This document shows positions 1 through 10,066 of a stretch of DNA of 64,000 bases, one piece after another. The notes beneath the pieces are model-generated. The model did no database searches, was not told where the DNA came from, and saw nothing but the letters and a program-made list of their open reading frames with translations. The stretch's first letter is position 1; the number at the start of each line of letters is the position of its first letter. The stretch is from Paenibacillus durus ATCC 35681 (lineage in GTDB: Bacteria > Bacillota > Bacilli > Paenibacillales > Paenibacillaceae), in the NCBI RefSeq assembly GCF_000993825.1, contig NZ_CP011114.1, forward strand, positions 1,054,001-1,118,000. Direction: 5' to 3'. The position numbers and the translations under genes are program-made.

Positions 1-1199
1 ATATCGGCGGGCAGAAATATGGCCTGCGCTCGAATGCGGACAATTTCAGCTTTGAGGAAATGCGCGAAGGCGTGGAATTCGCCAAGAAATACGGCGCTAA
101 AGTATTTGTGGCGACCAATATTTACGCCCATAATGAAGATATCGCCGGGATCGAGGAGTACCTCCGCAATCTGTACGAGGTCGGCATCGCTGCAATCATT
201 GTGGCGGACCCTGCGATTGTGGATATCGCCCTGCGGACCGTCCCGGGTCTTGAGGTGCACCTCAGCACCCAGCAGTCAACGCTGAACTGGCAGGCCGTAG
301 CCTTCTGGAAGGAGGAGGGGCTGCCGCGCGTCGTCCTGGGCCGCGAAACGAGTCTTCAGGAGATCGCCGAGATCAAGGAGCATGTCGATATCGAGATCGA
401 GGCTTTTATCCATGGAGCGATGTGCTCGTCGTATTCCGGCCGCTGTGTGCTGTCCAACCACTTTACGGACCGTGACTCGAACCGCGGGGGATGCTGCCAG
501 TCATGCCGTTGGAAGTATGATTTGTTCGAGGATGCCCGTCCAGGGGAAGTCTGGGTCTCCGAGGAGCAAAGCGCCGGACAGTCTCCGCAGCGTCTGCAGC
601 CTGGCGTTACGCAGCTGCCGCTGCATCAGCCGGAGGATAATCCGTTCTCCATGGGCGCCAAGGATCTCTGTATGCTGGAGAGTATTCCCGACTTGATCGA
701 GGCCGGCATAGACAGCTTTAAAATCGAGGGACGGATGAAGTCGATCCACTATGTTGCTACTGTGGTTAATGCTTACCGCAAGGCAATTGACGCCTACATG
801 GCCGATCCCGAGCATTACGAGCTGAAGCAGGAATGGCTGGACGAACTGAACAAAGCGGCCAACCGTCCGCTGAACACGGGCTTTTTCTACGACACGCCGG
901 ATCATGAGGATCATATTTACGAGCCGGAAGAAAAAGCCGCGCCGTATGATTTTGCCGGCCTCGTGCTGGATTATGATGCGGAGACGGGTATGGCGCTCAT
1001 TCAGCAGCGCAATCACTTCAAACCCGGCCAAGAGGTGGAGTTCTTCGGACCGGACCGCCTTCCGTTCAAGCAGATCGTGGGCGAGCTTCAGGATGAACAG
1101 GGCGTTCCGCTCGATGCGGCCCGCCATCCCTTGCAGCATATTCGGATGAAGGTTGACCAGCCGGTAGCTTATTTTGATATGATGCGGAAAAAGAAGTAA
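1..1199 (+). CDS. U32-family peptidase / TrhP-type tRNA hydroxylation protein (5' truncated)
   Basis: The reading frame is already open at the left edge (frame begins at base 3), so the start codon lies outside the window. The U32 signature is visible as 'EAFIHGAMC' followed by a Cys and 'VLS', with a further Cys cluster 'GGCCQSC' just downstream. In Bacillus and E. coli, U32 proteins of this type (TrhP/YrrO) act in hydroxylation of the wobble uridine of tRNAs, and the cysteines are expected to bind a metal or Fe-S centre. The C-terminal part ('FKPGQEVEFFGPD') fits the beta-barrel typical of the longer TrhP2-like members. B. subtilis yrrO sits in the same neighbourhood as a pbpI-type gene, as here. 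Protease function is a historical label and not implied. A terminator follows the stop codon. Confidence 0.9.
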   Translation, partial: IGGQKYGLRSNADNFSFEEMREGVEFAKKYGAKVFVATNIYAHNEDIAGIEEYLRNLYEVGIAAIIVADPAIVDIALRTVPGLEVHLSTQQSTLNWQAVAFWKEEGLPRVVLGRETSLQEIAEIKEHVDIEIEAFIHGAMCSSYSGRCVLSNHFTDRDSNRGGCCQSCRWKYDLFEDARPGEVWVSEEQSAGQSPQRLQPGVTQLPLHQPEDNPFSMGAKDLCMLESIPDLIEAGIDSFKIEGRMKSIHYVATVVNAYRKAIDAYMADPEHYELKQEWLDELNKAANRPLNTGFFYDTPDHEDHIYEPEEKAAPYDFAGLVLDYDAETGMALIQQRNHFKPGQEVEFFGPDRLPFKQIVGELQDEQGVPLDAARHPLQHIRMKVDQPVAYFDMMRKKK

Positions 1200-1226
1200 G
1201 CTTTGGCCGCGTTGATACGGGTGAAT

Positions 1227-1267
1227 CGGGCGTGTTCCTGGGATCAGGAGCATGGCCCGTTTTTTTT
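1227..1267 (+). terminator. Intrinsic terminator after the U32 gene
   Basis: An imperfect stem (CGGGC-GTG-TTCCTG pairing with CAGGAG-CAT-GGCCCG) with a short loop is followed directly by a run of eight T. Confidence 0.85.
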
Positions 1268-1317
1268 GCCGCAATATAGGTATTAGGACTAAAGACATAA
1301 AAAAATTGGAACAGGTA

Positions 1318-1345
1318 TAAGATATTTCCGGCAGTCTGCCGATAT
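1318..1345 (+). promoter_or_regulatory. Sigma-D-like promoter for the chemoreceptor gene
   Basis: The sequence TAAG, 16 bases, then GCCGATAT matches the sigma-D motility/chemotaxis consensus (TAAA, about 15 bases, GCCGATAT) with one mismatch in the upstream element. It ends about 50 bases before the start of a methyl-accepting chemotaxis gene, a class commonly transcribed by sigma-D in Bacillus. Confidence 0.75.
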
Positions 1346-1397
1346 AAAAGATATCGCTTACATAACGTTTTGCAAATTCATCAGGCAGGTGATCTGA

Positions 1398-3608
1398 ATG
1401 GCAGCTCCTAATCGGGAGAGAAAGAGAAATGGGCGTAAAGAACGGTTAAAATTAGGTCAGACGGGCAGCAGCGAATCCGTACGGCACCGGACGGAGTTAG
1501 CGAAGACAGACTTGAAAGAATGGCTGCAGAGAACCTTGCGGCAATTAAAAAAAGTAAATCCCGCCAAATCGGTCGGGGTAAAGCTGTTTCTGATTTTTTT
1601 ATCGTCCATCGTCGTCGTGGTGCTGGGTCTGGGACTGATGTCTTATACCAAGGCCAGAGAGACCATTAAGGATAACGTATCCGAAGCCAACCGCCAGACG
1701 ATTATTCAAAATGCCGAGAAGCTTGATATTATTTTGAACCAGTATGAGACGCTCGCGTTGCAGGTGTTCTTCGATCCGCAAATTCAGGAGCGGCTTACCA
1801 CTATTGAAAACGCTTCATCTAATTATGAGCAGTTTGTGGCCAATGATGATATCGGCAAAAAGCTAAGCAACCAGACGACCTCGGACTCCAATATTGTAAG
1901 CTTTTCCCTGATTCCGGAGAATGAAAAACTGCAGATTATCTCAAGCGGAAATCGCGATCTGGTGAAGAACGACATACGGGCAGCGGACTGGTATAAGAAA
2001 GCGGTTGCCAATACCGACAGCTATCAACCGTGGTTTGCCAAAGAATCTGCTAGCCAGCAGTTTTACTGGTTCCCGATGAGTGTCGGCGTGAAGGGCAGCA
2101 CCAATGTCGCTGTCGTCCGAAGAATCAAGGATATGAACGGCCAGGCGGGTTACGTTATTCTGATCGAGCTTAAAAAGGATTTGTTTGAAGACGCTTTCCA
2201 AAGCGTCAAGCTGGGAGAAGGCTCGCATGTTCAGCTTGTTTCTCCGGAGGGGACCGTTATTGCTTCCTCGGTCAAAGAGGAGGACGGAAAAGCGTCGCAG
2301 TACGCTTTTATCAAGGACAGCAAAGCCAATAACAACAGCATAGAGGCCAGAGACGCTTCCAGTAATGATCTGTTAGCCGTCTTCAGCCCGCTTGCGAAGG
2401 CCGACTGGAAGCTTGCAGGCATCATTCCGACCAACGAGCTTATACAGGACGCGAAGCCGATTCTCTTCACTACTTACCTCGCTGCCGGTGCGGCCGCTCT
2501 GCTGGCGCTGCTGCTTGGCGTGTGGATGGTACGCATGATTGCCCGCCCGCTCGCGCGGCTTAAGGATCTAATGGGCGTAGGCGCCAAGGGAGACTTGACG
2601 GTGCGGACACCCTATACTTCCTCGGATGAGATCGGCCAGTTGTCGGTTTCTTTTAATCTGATGATGGAACGCATTACGGAGTTGGTCTCCCAGACAACGG
2701 AAACGGCCCGTGAGGTGCTGGAGACGGCAGGCGAGCTGGGGGAAGCCTCACGCAAGACGGCGGATTCGGCCAAGGATATTGCGGTCGCTACCGAAGAAAT
2801 CGCGGAAGGCGCCGGCAGCTTGGCTATAGAAGCCGAAAAAGGCAATGATCTCACCGCCGTATTGTCGCGCCAGATGGAGCACGTCATCCTAGCGAACAAT
2901 GAAATGGATAAAGCGGCCCGGATCGTGGGCGAGTCGAGCGGCAGGGGCGCAGAGCAGCTTGAAGAGCTGATGAAGCAGACCGGCCGCACCGGCGAAATGA
3001 CCAAAGCGCTCGTAGGGAAAGTGGACAATCTGAAGGAAACCGCCTTGTCCGTGTTGAAGGTGCTCGACGTGATGAAAAATATTACGCAGCAGACGAATAT
3101 TTTATCGCTCAACGCAACGATTGAAGCGGCGCGGGCGGGAGAGGCCGGACGGGGCTTCATGGTGGTAGCTGACGAGATTCGCGGACTGGCGGATCAGACT
3201 CGGGAATCCATCGCTTTGGTAGCGGGCATCACCGACAAAATCATGAACGAAATGAATGAGACGGTGAACGTGCTTTCCGAGGTGACGCCGCTATTCGCCG
3301 AGCAGATGAGCTCCGTGAAGAGCACTGGGGAAATCTTTGTATCGGTTCGCGGGCAGATGGACAGCTTTGTGTCCAGTCTGCAATCGGTTACAGAGTCGAT
3401 CGACAGCCTGAAGGATGCGCAGATTGAGCTGTCGGAGGCGATGGGCAATGTCAGCGCCGTAGCGGAGGAATCGTCTGCGACTTCGGAAGAGGTGGCTTCG
3501 CTCAGCAGCGAGCAGCAGAACGTGAGCGATCAGCTCGTAACACTGTCGGCCAACCTGGAAAGCGTTTCCGGAAATCTGAAGGACAAGCTGGCGCTGTTCA
3601 AGATATAA
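1398..3608 (+). CDS. Methyl-accepting chemotaxis protein (736 aa)
   Basis: This is a transmembrane chemoreceptor that would signal to CheA/CheW. After a basic cytoplasmic N-terminus of about 60 residues (longer than usual) comes TM1 (about 61-82), an extracellular sensor of about 270 residues consistent with a dCache-type domain, and TM2 (about 353-376). HAMP follows (about 376-430, '[11 protein letters not shown]') and then a long helical signalling domain containing the hairpin-tip region around '[18 protein letters not shown]' and '[12 protein letters not shown]'. The ligand cannot be read from the sequence. The ATG is preceded by AGGTGAT, and a sigma-D-like promoter lies upstream. The gene is flanked by terminators, so it is probably monocistronic. 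Confidence 0.95.
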   Translation: MAAPNRERKRNGRKERLKLGQTGSSESVRHRTELAKTDLKEWLQRTLRQLKKVNPAKSVGVKLFLIFLSSIVVVVLGLGLMSYTKARETIKDNVSEANRQTIIQNAEKLDIILNQYETLALQVFFDPQIQERLTTIENASSNYEQFVANDDIGKKLSNQTTSDSNIVSFSLIPENEKLQIISSGNRDLVKNDIRAADWYKKAVANTDSYQPWFAKESASQQFYWFPMSVGVKGSTNVAVVRRIKDMNGQAGYVILIELKKDLFEDAFQSVKLGEGSHVQLVSPEGTVIASSVKEEDGKASQYAFIKDSKANNNSIEARDASSNDLLAVFSPLAKADWKLAGIIPTNELIQDAKPILFTTYLAAGAAALLALLLGVWMVRMIARPLARLKDLMGVGAKGDLTVRTPYTSSDEIGQLSVSFNLMMERITELVSQTTETAREVLETAGELGEASRKTADSAKDIAVATEEIAEGAGSLAIEAEKGNDLTAVLSRQMEHVILANNEMDKAARIVGESSGRGAEQLEELMKQTGRTGEMTKALVGKVDNLKETALSVLKVLDVMKNITQQTNILSLNATIEAARAGEAGRGFMVVADEIRGLADQTRESIALVAGITDKIMNEMNETVNVLSEVTPLFAEQMSSVKSTGEIFVSVRGQMDSFVSSLQSVTESIDSLKDAQIELSEAMGNVSAVAEESSATSEEVASLSSEQQNVSDQLVTLSANLESVSGNLKDKLALFKI

Positions 3609-3623
3609 ATAGTCGATCAGGAG

Positions 3624-3654
3624 GAGCCTTTCGCCGCCGCGAAGGGCTCTTTTG
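3624..3654 (+). terminator. Intrinsic terminator after the chemoreceptor gene
   Basis: A GAGCCTTTCGC/GCGAAGGGCTC stem (one G:T pair) with a tiny loop is followed by TTTT. Confidence 0.8.
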
Positions 3655-3732
3655 CGTATATCATCCGCAAATTAAGCATCTTATTTCGCATACTGGGCAT
3701 AATAGGGAAAATTTCGGTCCGGAGGCAGAAGG

Positions 3733-5574
3733 ATGCAGAAAAAACGTCATCAGCGTAACAAACGAATGATTGCCGCCATCTATTTTCTAGCCGCCGCTTT
3801 TACTCTGCTTGCGCTGCGCCTCGCCTGGCTGCAGTTCGTTATGAGCGGGCGTCAGGTTCCGGGAGGGCAGTACCCGCTTGCCAAAATGTCGCAGATTCAG
3901 AGCGAACGGGAGATTGTGCTTGATACCGGGCGGGGGCGTCTGTATGACCGCCATGGTCTGCCGCTGGCCGGAGAAACGGTCTGGACGGTGGCTTTTTTTC
4001 CGCAGGAGGGCGGAAAGCCTCGGGCGGACGGAGGCGGGGACACCGCTTCCCTTCGCCGGCTGGCGGCGGTCCTCGGCGTACCTTATGAACAGCTTAAGGC
4101 AAAAAGAGAGAAGCTGGCACAGCCTTTCCTATGGCCCGTAAAGTCCGACGGGGGGCCGCTTGCGCTTTCGCAGCAGCAGGCGGACGAAATCAGCAGGCTT
4201 GGCGTTGACGGCGTGCGGGTTATGCCGTTTGCCCGCAGGCCGGGCGGCAGCCTTACGGGGCGGCAGTGGCTCGGCCATTTGTCCGAAGCTGTACCGAAGA
4301 AACCGGAAGGAGAGGAAGGAGTCAAGGGAGCATTCGTTCAAAAGAGTAACCCTTCGGATCTCCGGGTACCGCTGGAAGGAACGACTGGACTTGAGAAGAC
4401 GCTGGAGCCCCTGCTGCACGGGATCGGACATACCGAGGTATATGCTAGAGTCGATGCGCAGGGGAAGCGTCTTCCAGGCACCGGACTGACGGTGCGGACG
4501 CCGTCCAATCCTTATTATCCGCTGTCGATCCGCACGACCATCGACCGCCGTCTTCAGGAAGGCATCGAGAAGCTGGCACAGGGGGACGGGGTGAAGGAAG
4601 GCGCGGTCGTCGTGCTGGACGCGGAATCCGCCGATGTAACGGCGATGGTGTCGCTGCCGTTCTACGACCCGGAGGACATTTCTCCGCAGGGCGGAGAATG
4701 GAATAACCGGGCGCTTCAGGCTGTGGCCCCCGGTTCGATCTTCAAAATCGTCACCGCCGCTGCCGCGCTGGAGGCCGGCGTGACTTCGCCAGGCGAAGTG
4801 TTCCACTGCCACGGAGCCTACGGCAGATACGGACTGTCCTGCCATAAGGAGGACGGGCATGGCGCGCTGACGCTGGAACAGGGCTTCGCCTTGTCCTGCA
4901 ACACGGTGTTCGCCTCGCTTGCGGAGAGGCTGACCGCCGGTCAGCTTCAGGCGGCGGCGCTCTCGCTGGGGATGGGCAGGGACATCGGCTGGCGGCAGGA
5001 GCAGATTCTCGGCCTGCCGCTATTGCAGCCGCTCCAAGGCGAACAGCGCGGAACCGTCTTTCGGACGCTGCTCCCGGGCGACGGGGGAGCCCGGGTGCAG
5101 ACGGCCATCGGCCAGCGCGACGCCAGAGTGACGCCGCTGCAGGCTGCGAACCTGATCGTCACGCTGCTGCACGGCGGCGAGGTTCGCGCGCCGCGCATTC
5201 TGCGTGAGGTCGATTTCGCCAATGGGCAGAAGCTGATGGACCTGCCCCCGCATCTGGCGCCCGCCGCCGAGGGGCGCATCTCGGAGCGCACCGCGAAGCT
5301 GCTGCGGTCCTGGATGCGCCGGGTAGTGACGGAAGGCACCGGCCAGTCCCTGCGCGGCGCACGCTGGGCGCTTGCGGGCAAGTCCGGCACGGCGCAGACT
5401 ATGGTCAAGGGCGCTTTGCGCAACCATCAATGGTTCATCGGCTTCGGTCCGGCCGAGCTGCCCAAATATGCGGTTGCCGTGCTGGTCAAGAACGCGGCTC
5501 CTGATAGCCCGCACACCGCGACCCGATTGTTCGGCGAGGTCATGAACCTTCTGGCCGAGTCCCCTCATGCTTGA
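3733..5574 (+). CDS. Class B penicillin-binding protein, PbpI-like (613 aa)
   Basis: A peptidoglycan transpeptidase anchored by one N-terminal membrane segment (about residues 11-31). The three penicillin-binding motifs are present: S335-I-F-K (catalytic Ser), S388-C-N and K550-S-G-T. The N-terminal region ('RGRLYDRHGLPLAGE') is the usual PBP dimerisation/pedestal module of FtsI/PBP2-type proteins. There is no glycosyltransferase domain. In B. subtilis pbpI (yrrR) lies close to the U32 gene yrrO, so this is probably the PbpI equivalent, though the exact subfamily is uncertain. The ATG follows GGTCCGGAGGCAGAAGG. The last 35 bases overlap the convergent gene on the minus strand. Confidence 0.93.
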   Translation: MQKKRHQRNKRMIAAIYFLAAAFTLLALRLAWLQFVMSGRQVPGGQYPLAKMSQIQSEREIVLDTGRGRLYDRHGLPLAGETVWTVAFFPQEGGKPRADGGGDTASLRRLAAVLGVPYEQLKAKREKLAQPFLWPVKSDGGPLALSQQQADEISRLGVDGVRVMPFARRPGGSLTGRQWLGHLSEAVPKKPEGEEGVKGAFVQKSNPSDLRVPLEGTTGLEKTLEPLLHGIGHTEVYARVDAQGKRLPGTGLTVRTPSNPYYPLSIRTTIDRRLQEGIEKLAQGDGVKEGAVVVLDAESADVTAMVSLPFYDPEDISPQGGEWNNRALQAVAPGSIFKIVTAAAALEAGVTSPGEVFHCHGAYGRYGLSCHKEDGHGALTLEQGFALSCNTVFASLAERLTAGQLQAAALSLGMGRDIGWRQEQILGLPLLQPLQGEQRGTVFRTLLPGDGGARVQTAIGQRDARVTPLQAANLIVTLLHGGEVRAPRILREVDFANGQKLMDLPPHLAPAAEGRISERTAKLLRSWMRRVVTEGTGQSLRGARWALAGKSGTAQTMVKGALRNHQWFIGFGPAELPKYAVAVLVKNAAPDSPHTATRLFGEVMNLLAESPHA

Positions 5575-6733
5575 TGCCTGCATCGCCTTCTGTGGCAGAA
5601 CCGTCTCTCGCAGCCTCGTTCCCGTCGTTATAAGCGAACGGAGACACGATGAATTCCTCCTGCGGGAGGGAAATCCACTGCTGAAGATAGCCCTGCTGCA
5701 GCAGCTCTTTGATCAGAATCAGCAGGATCGGCGACAGAATCAGTCCCGCCATGCCGAAGGCCGACGTCGACAGGATGACAAAGGACAGCATGAGGAACGC
5801 CGAGGAGACGCCGATGGAGTTGCCGGTAATTTTCGGCTCAAGCAGCTGGCGGACGATCAGGACGACGGCCAGCAGGATGATCAGCCCGACCGCAAGCGGA
5901 GTGTTGCCGATGATGAAGAGATAGATGATCCAGGGGATTAGAATCGTCGACACGCCCAGCAGCGGCAGCACGTCGAACACCGCGCAGACGAGTGCCATCG
6001 TCAGTTCATTTCCGGACCTCAGGATGAACAGGCCAGCCAGCACAATGACGAATGTAATCGAAATCAGGATCAGCTGTGCTTTCAAATAGGAGCCGATGGC
6101 TTTAAAGACGTTGCCCTGCAGGAAACGGTAGGCCGTCTTGAACGTCTTCGGCATTTTGTCATGCGCGATTCGCCGCCAATCCTTGATCTCCATGCTGAGA
6201 AAAAATGCGAGAATAATGGCGACCCCGAAATTGGCCATAAATGACGAGAACGTGCCGAGAACGCCGATCATATATCTGAAGAAGATAATAAGCCAGCTTG
6301 ACAGAAGATCGGTGGCGCTTTTGAAATAACCGTTCAGCTTCTCGGTCATATTGGGCGGGAGATTCTCGATTTTCTGCTGAAGCCAAGTGGTAAGCTCCAT
6401 AAAATGCTGCTGCACTACATATGTATAATGGGGGAGGGTATCCTGAAACTGCAGCGCCTGCGATGCGATCAGCAGCCCCGCGCCGAACAGCGTCCCAAGC
6501 AGCAGGATCAGGAACAGCAGCACGGAGACCGCGGAGGCGAACGACTTGGGCAGCCCCTTGCGGTTCAAGAAACGCGCCAGCGGCTCAATGAGCAAGAACA
6601 CGAAGAAGGAGAGGAACACGGGAGCGGCCAGCTGGTACAGCTTGCTGAAGGCGAGCATGACCAGGTAGACGGTTAGAACGAGCAGCCCGATATCGAAAAA
6701 GGTACGCCAGTATTTTTTATAGAGAGGCAGCAT
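5540..6733 (-). CDS. AI-2E family transporter, YrrI/PerM-like membrane protein (397 aa)
   Basis: A polytopic membrane protein of the AI-2E exporter (PerM/YrrI/YtvI) superfamily with about seven to eight hydrophobic segments. The family pattern is an N-terminal pair of helices, a soluble stretch, then a hydrophobic C-terminal half containing 'CAVFDVLPLLGV' and 'LEPKITGNSIG', the most conserved family motif. Members export small molecules or sodium/protons in some species; most are uncharacterised and AI-2 export should not be assumed. The ATG is preceded by AAAGGAGT. The C-terminal tail is hydrophilic and Asp/Glu/Gly-rich and is encoded partly in the overlap with the convergent PBP gene. Confidence 0.9.
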   Translation of the reverse strand: MLPLYKKYWRTFFDIGLLVLTVYLVMLAFSKLYQLAAPVFLSFFVFLLIEPLARFLNRKGLPKSFASAVSVLLFLILLLGTLFGAGLLIASQALQFQDTLPHYTYVVQQHFMELTTWLQQKIENLPPNMTEKLNGYFKSATDLLSSWLIIFFRYMIGVLGTFSSFMANFGVAIILAFFLSMEIKDWRRIAHDKMPKTFKTAYRFLQGNVFKAIGSYLKAQLILISITFVIVLAGLFILRSGNELTMALVCAVFDVLPLLGVSTILIPWIIYLFIIGNTPLAVGLIILLAVVLIVRQLLEPKITGNSIGVSSAFLMLSFVILSTSAFGMAGLILSPILLILIKELLQQGYLQQWISLPQEEFIVSPFAYNDGNEAARDGSATEGDAGIKHEGTRPEGS

Positions 6734-6970
6734 GGATTAACGACTCCTTTACAGTTTGAATTCATTCTTTCACCAGCCTGTATTCCATTGTACACGATTT
6801 TACCAAAAAACCGTCTTTTTCTTTGACAGCTGTGGTAATATAGGGGGTGATGTTTTGATTTCACGTCCGCACATAGGCGGAAGATACTCACTTTGGCCGC
6901 ATTCCGCCTGGCAGCTGGCAGACGTAAGAGCGGCTCTAAAGTCTACTCTGGAGAAAAGCGGGGAAGAAAA

Positions 6971-8353
6971 ATGCAGACTTTGCTGCTCTGGTTGTTCTAC
7001 ATCTCAACATTTTATGCTTTTGTTCCCGGCATTATCAGCCGGATCTTCGGTTACCGCGTCTTCCGAAGAGGGATCGGGGTACAGGAGTTTGCCCTCACAT
7101 TCGATGATGGGCCTGATCCGAAGTATACGCCAATGCTGCTTGATCTGCTCAGCAAGTACAATGCCAAGGCTACGTTCTTTGTAATCGGTTCTCATGCGGA
7201 GCAGCACCCCGAGCTGATTCGGCGCATGCATGCCGAAGGCCATCTCGTCGGTATTCATAACTACGTGCACAAGAGCAACTGGCTGATGCGTCCCAGCACG
7301 GTCCGTAAGCAAATTCAGCGCACCAACGATATTATTTACGGAATTACCGGCGAGCGCAGCACGTACTACCGTCCGCCATGGGGTATCGTCAATTTGTTCG
7401 ACTTCTCGAAGCGCCATCATGTCAAAATTGTACTGTGGTCTGCGATGTTCGGCGATTGGCGTAAGAATCTTGGAGTGGAGCGGCTGACGGAAAAAATGCT
7501 GGCCCGCCTGGGTCCCGGTGAAGTCATGCTGCTGCATGACTGCGGCTTGACGCTGGGGGCCGATCCCGAGGCGCCGGAGCAAATGTTGTCTGCACTCGAA
7601 CGCACTCTGGAAGAAGCCAAGAATCAGGGTCTGCGCAGCATCCGGATCGACGATATGATTAAGGCTGCGGAGAAATCGCCGATCTCCCGGATGTCTTTTG
7701 GCAAGCGGCTGCTCGTCGGGATATGGCTAACTTGGGAGCGGTGCTTCCGGCTCATGCTCCGCCTGCGGACCGTAACGCCAAATCTGCCGTTTCTGCATTA
7801 CCGTCTCCGCGAATACCAGGGCCAGACGATTTCGCTGGACCGCGGGATGACGCTGAGCAAGGGCGACAGCATCATTGAGATTCATGTCGATAACCGGCAA
7901 CTCTTCGAGCTCGGCATACAGTCCCGTTCCGCAGCCCAACTTGCGATCCGGATGATCCGGCGGATGGATAAGGATCTGCCGGTTCTCGCCGAGATTATCG
8001 CCGGTGACGAATCGCTCGCGGAAGCGAAGGCATTGTATGGTGTCACCATGATTAACCGGGGGCCGGAGAAATTCGGTTTTACCGTCAAAGATCTGCCTGA
8101 GGGACTGTTTACCAGCCTTACAAAGTTCTATCTCAGCATCCTTCTCAGCGTCATTCACCCGGCTGGCGGAGCCCGGCTGAAAGAACGCAGCGAGGCGCTC
8201 GTCCCTAAGATGATCCTGATGCCAGTGTCGCAGCTGCTTGATCATTATGGAAAAAAGTGTACCGGAACGAAGCTGCGCAAGCCGCAGGAGACCGTTACGG
8301 TACTTGAGGATGGTATGGCGGCGGAGGAATTTCCTGGCGCTCATGCCCACTAA
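6971..8353 (+). CDS. Polysaccharide deacetylase family protein (460 aa)
   Basis: A NodB-type carbohydrate esterase (CE4) anchored by an N-terminal hydrophobic segment (residues 2-22). The motifs are 'TFDDGPDP' (Asp-Asp metal/catalytic pair), 'HNYVHKSN' (the His-x3-His metal motif), 'RPPWG' and 'LLHDCG'. Such enzymes deacetylate peptidoglycan or other cell-envelope glycans. The C-terminal half (about residues 235-460) is a long extra region resembling the YkoP-like extension seen in some Bacillota deacetylases; its function is unknown. The frame is open from 6893, but the ATG at 6971 has a GGGGAAG ribosome site and places the hydrophobic anchor at the N-terminus. Confidence 0.88.
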   Translation: MQTLLLWLFYISTFYAFVPGIISRIFGYRVFRRGIGVQEFALTFDDGPDPKYTPMLLDLLSKYNAKATFFVIGSHAEQHPELIRRMHAEGHLVGIHNYVHKSNWLMRPSTVRKQIQRTNDIIYGITGERSTYYRPPWGIVNLFDFSKRHHVKIVLWSAMFGDWRKNLGVERLTEKMLARLGPGEVMLLHDCGLTLGADPEAPEQMLSALERTLEEAKNQGLRSIRIDDMIKAAEKSPISRMSFGKRLLVGIWLTWERCFRLMLRLRTVTPNLPFLHYRLREYQGQTISLDRGMTLSKGDSIIEIHVDNRQLFELGIQSRSAAQLAIRMIRRMDKDLPVLAEIIAGDESLAEAKALYGVTMINRGPEKFGFTVKDLPEGLFTSLTKFYLSILLSVIHPAGGARLKERSEALVPKMILMPVSQLLDHYGKKCTGTKLRKPQETVTVLEDGMAAEEFPGAHAH

Positions 8354-8433
8354 TTCTTCTGACGACTGAGCAGGCTCTTTTTCTTGCAGACGTTGATCCG
8401 GTTCGCTGCGGCGGTACCTGGTGCGTCTTGCCG

Positions 8434-8452
8434 GAAGAAGGGCCTTCTTTTA
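8434..8452 (+). terminator. Weak intrinsic terminator after the deacetylase gene
   Basis: GAAGAAGG/CCTTCTT inverted repeat followed by TTTAT, 80 bases downstream of the stop codon. The hairpin is short. Confidence 0.4.
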
Positions 8453-8617
8453 TCCCGAACCAAGCTGCGTCCGCCGTCATTTTATTGCTTTGTACGGCTG
8501 ATTTATGGACATCTTTCAAAAAACCAATAAATAGCATTCTCATTGAGTCTCCAAAAATGTAATATAGAAGTGTCGGCGTATTATTTGTCAGCCTAATTCC
8601 AATAGGAGGTCATACCA

Positions 8618-9961
8618 ATGAGAACCGTACAGTTTCCACAAGATTTTGTCTGGGGTGCGGCAACCGCTGCATATCAAATTGAAGGGGCTTACAATGAAGA
8701 TGGCAGAGGGATGTCGATTTGGGATACGTTTTCCCGCATTCCGGGCAAGGTAGACAGCATGGACAATGGGGATGTCGCCTGCGACAGCTATCATCGTTAT
8801 CTTGAGGATATCGCCCTGATGAAGGAACTCGGAATCACATCTTACCGGTTCTCCGTCGCATGGCCGCGTATTTTTCCGGCAGGCACGGGAGAGCTTAACG
8901 CCAAAGGACTTGAATTCTATAATACTTTCGTTGACGCTCTGCTTGAGAATGGAATCGAACCTGTGTGCACGCTGTATCATTGGGATCTGCCGCAATCTCT
9001 CCAGGATTCGGGAGGATGGGAGAACAGGGATACGGTGGATGCATTTGCCGCCTATGCCGATACGCTGTTCCGCAGCCTGGGTGGCAAAATCAAGAAATGG
9101 CTGACGATTAACGAGCCTTGGTGTGTGTCGTTTCTTTCCAACTACCAGGGAACCCACGCACCAGGCAATACGGATTTGCAGACCGCCGTTACCGTCGCCC
9201 ATCATCTGCTGCTTGCCCACGGCAGCGCGGTACGGAAATTTCGTGAATCGGGCCTAACGGGAGAGATCGGCTATGCGCCCAATGTGACCTGGATGGAGCC
9301 TTACAGCAGCCGAAAGAAGGATGTCGAAGCCTGCAAACGGGAGAACGGCTTGTATGTGGAGTGGTTCATGGACCCGGTGTTTAAGGGCGAGTACCCGTCT
9401 TTTCTGGTAAAATGGTTCCGTGAGAAGGGGGCGGAGGTGCCGATTCAAAAAGGGGATATGGAGCTTATTCACGAGAAGATCGATATCCTGGGCATCAACT
9501 ATTATTCCGGATCATTGGCAAGGTACGATGAAAGCGCTGGCCTTACGGCGTGCGAGCCGGTGGAGATGGGCTATGACCGAACGGATATCGGCTGGCCGAT
9601 TTATCCGGAAGGCTTTTACAAAGTGCTAAGCTATATTCAGAGCCGGTACGGCGACATTCCAATCTATATTACCGAGAATGGGGCCTGCTACAACGACGAG
9701 CCGGACAACGGAATCGTAGCGGACACGAAGCGGGTCAATTATCTGCACAAGCATTTGCTCCAGCTTCACCGCTGCATCTCGAATGGCATTCCGGTCAAAG
9801 GATATTTTGCCTGGTCGCTGCTTGACAATTTCGAATGGGCCTATGGGTACAGCATGCGGTTCGGTCTCGTTCATACGGATTATGCTACGCTTGCCCGTAC
9901 GCCGAAAGACAGCTTTTATTGGTACCAGGATATAATCGCAACCGGCGAGGTTGAGAGCTGA
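8618..9961 (+). CDS. bglA: GH1 beta-glucosidase (447 aa)
   Basis: A retaining family 1 glycoside hydrolase that cleaves beta-glucosides such as cellobiose in the cytoplasm; no signal peptide is present. The acid/base is Glu166 in 'TINEPW' and the nucleophile is Glu353 in 'ITENG'. The N-terminal family signature 'FPQDFVWGAATAAYQIEGA' is intact. Length and residue numbering are those of the well-studied Paenibacillus polymyxa BglA/BglB enzymes. AGGAGG lies 8 bases before the ATG. There is no adjacent PTS or transporter for beta-glucosides, so the substrate route is not visible. A shared bidirectional terminator separates it from ilvD. Confidence 0.95.
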   Translation: MRTVQFPQDFVWGAATAAYQIEGAYNEDGRGMSIWDTFSRIPGKVDSMDNGDVACDSYHRYLEDIALMKELGITSYRFSVAWPRIFPAGTGELNAKGLEFYNTFVDALLENGIEPVCTLYHWDLPQSLQDSGGWENRDTVDAFAAYADTLFRSLGGKIKKWLTINEPWCVSFLSNYQGTHAPGNTDLQTAVTVAHHLLLAHGSAVRKFRESGLTGEIGYAPNVTWMEPYSSRKKDVEACKRENGLYVEWFMDPVFKGEYPSFLVKWFREKGAEVPIQKGDMELIHEKIDILGINYYSGSLARYDESAGLTACEPVEMGYDRTDIGWPIYPEGFYKVLSYIQSRYGDIPIYITENGACYNDEPDNGIVADTKRVNYLHKHLLQLHRCISNGIPVKGYFAWSLLDNFEWAYGYSMRFGLVHTDYATLARTPKDSFYWYQDIIATGEVES

Positions 9962-9977
9962 TCACGTAAATCTGCGA

Positions 9978-10027
9978 AAAAAAGCCCGGAAGGCATCGTC
10001 AGTCGACGAATCACCCTCCGGGCTTAT
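9978..10027. terminator. Bidirectional terminator between bglA and ilvD
   Basis: AGCCCGGAGG-type stem with its complement CCTCCGGGCTT; it is A-rich on the left and T-rich on the right, so it can serve both convergent genes. Confidence 0.8.
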
Positions 10028-10066
10028 TGTTGTTATTGCACGACCTTTGGTTTCGGCTGTTCGGAA

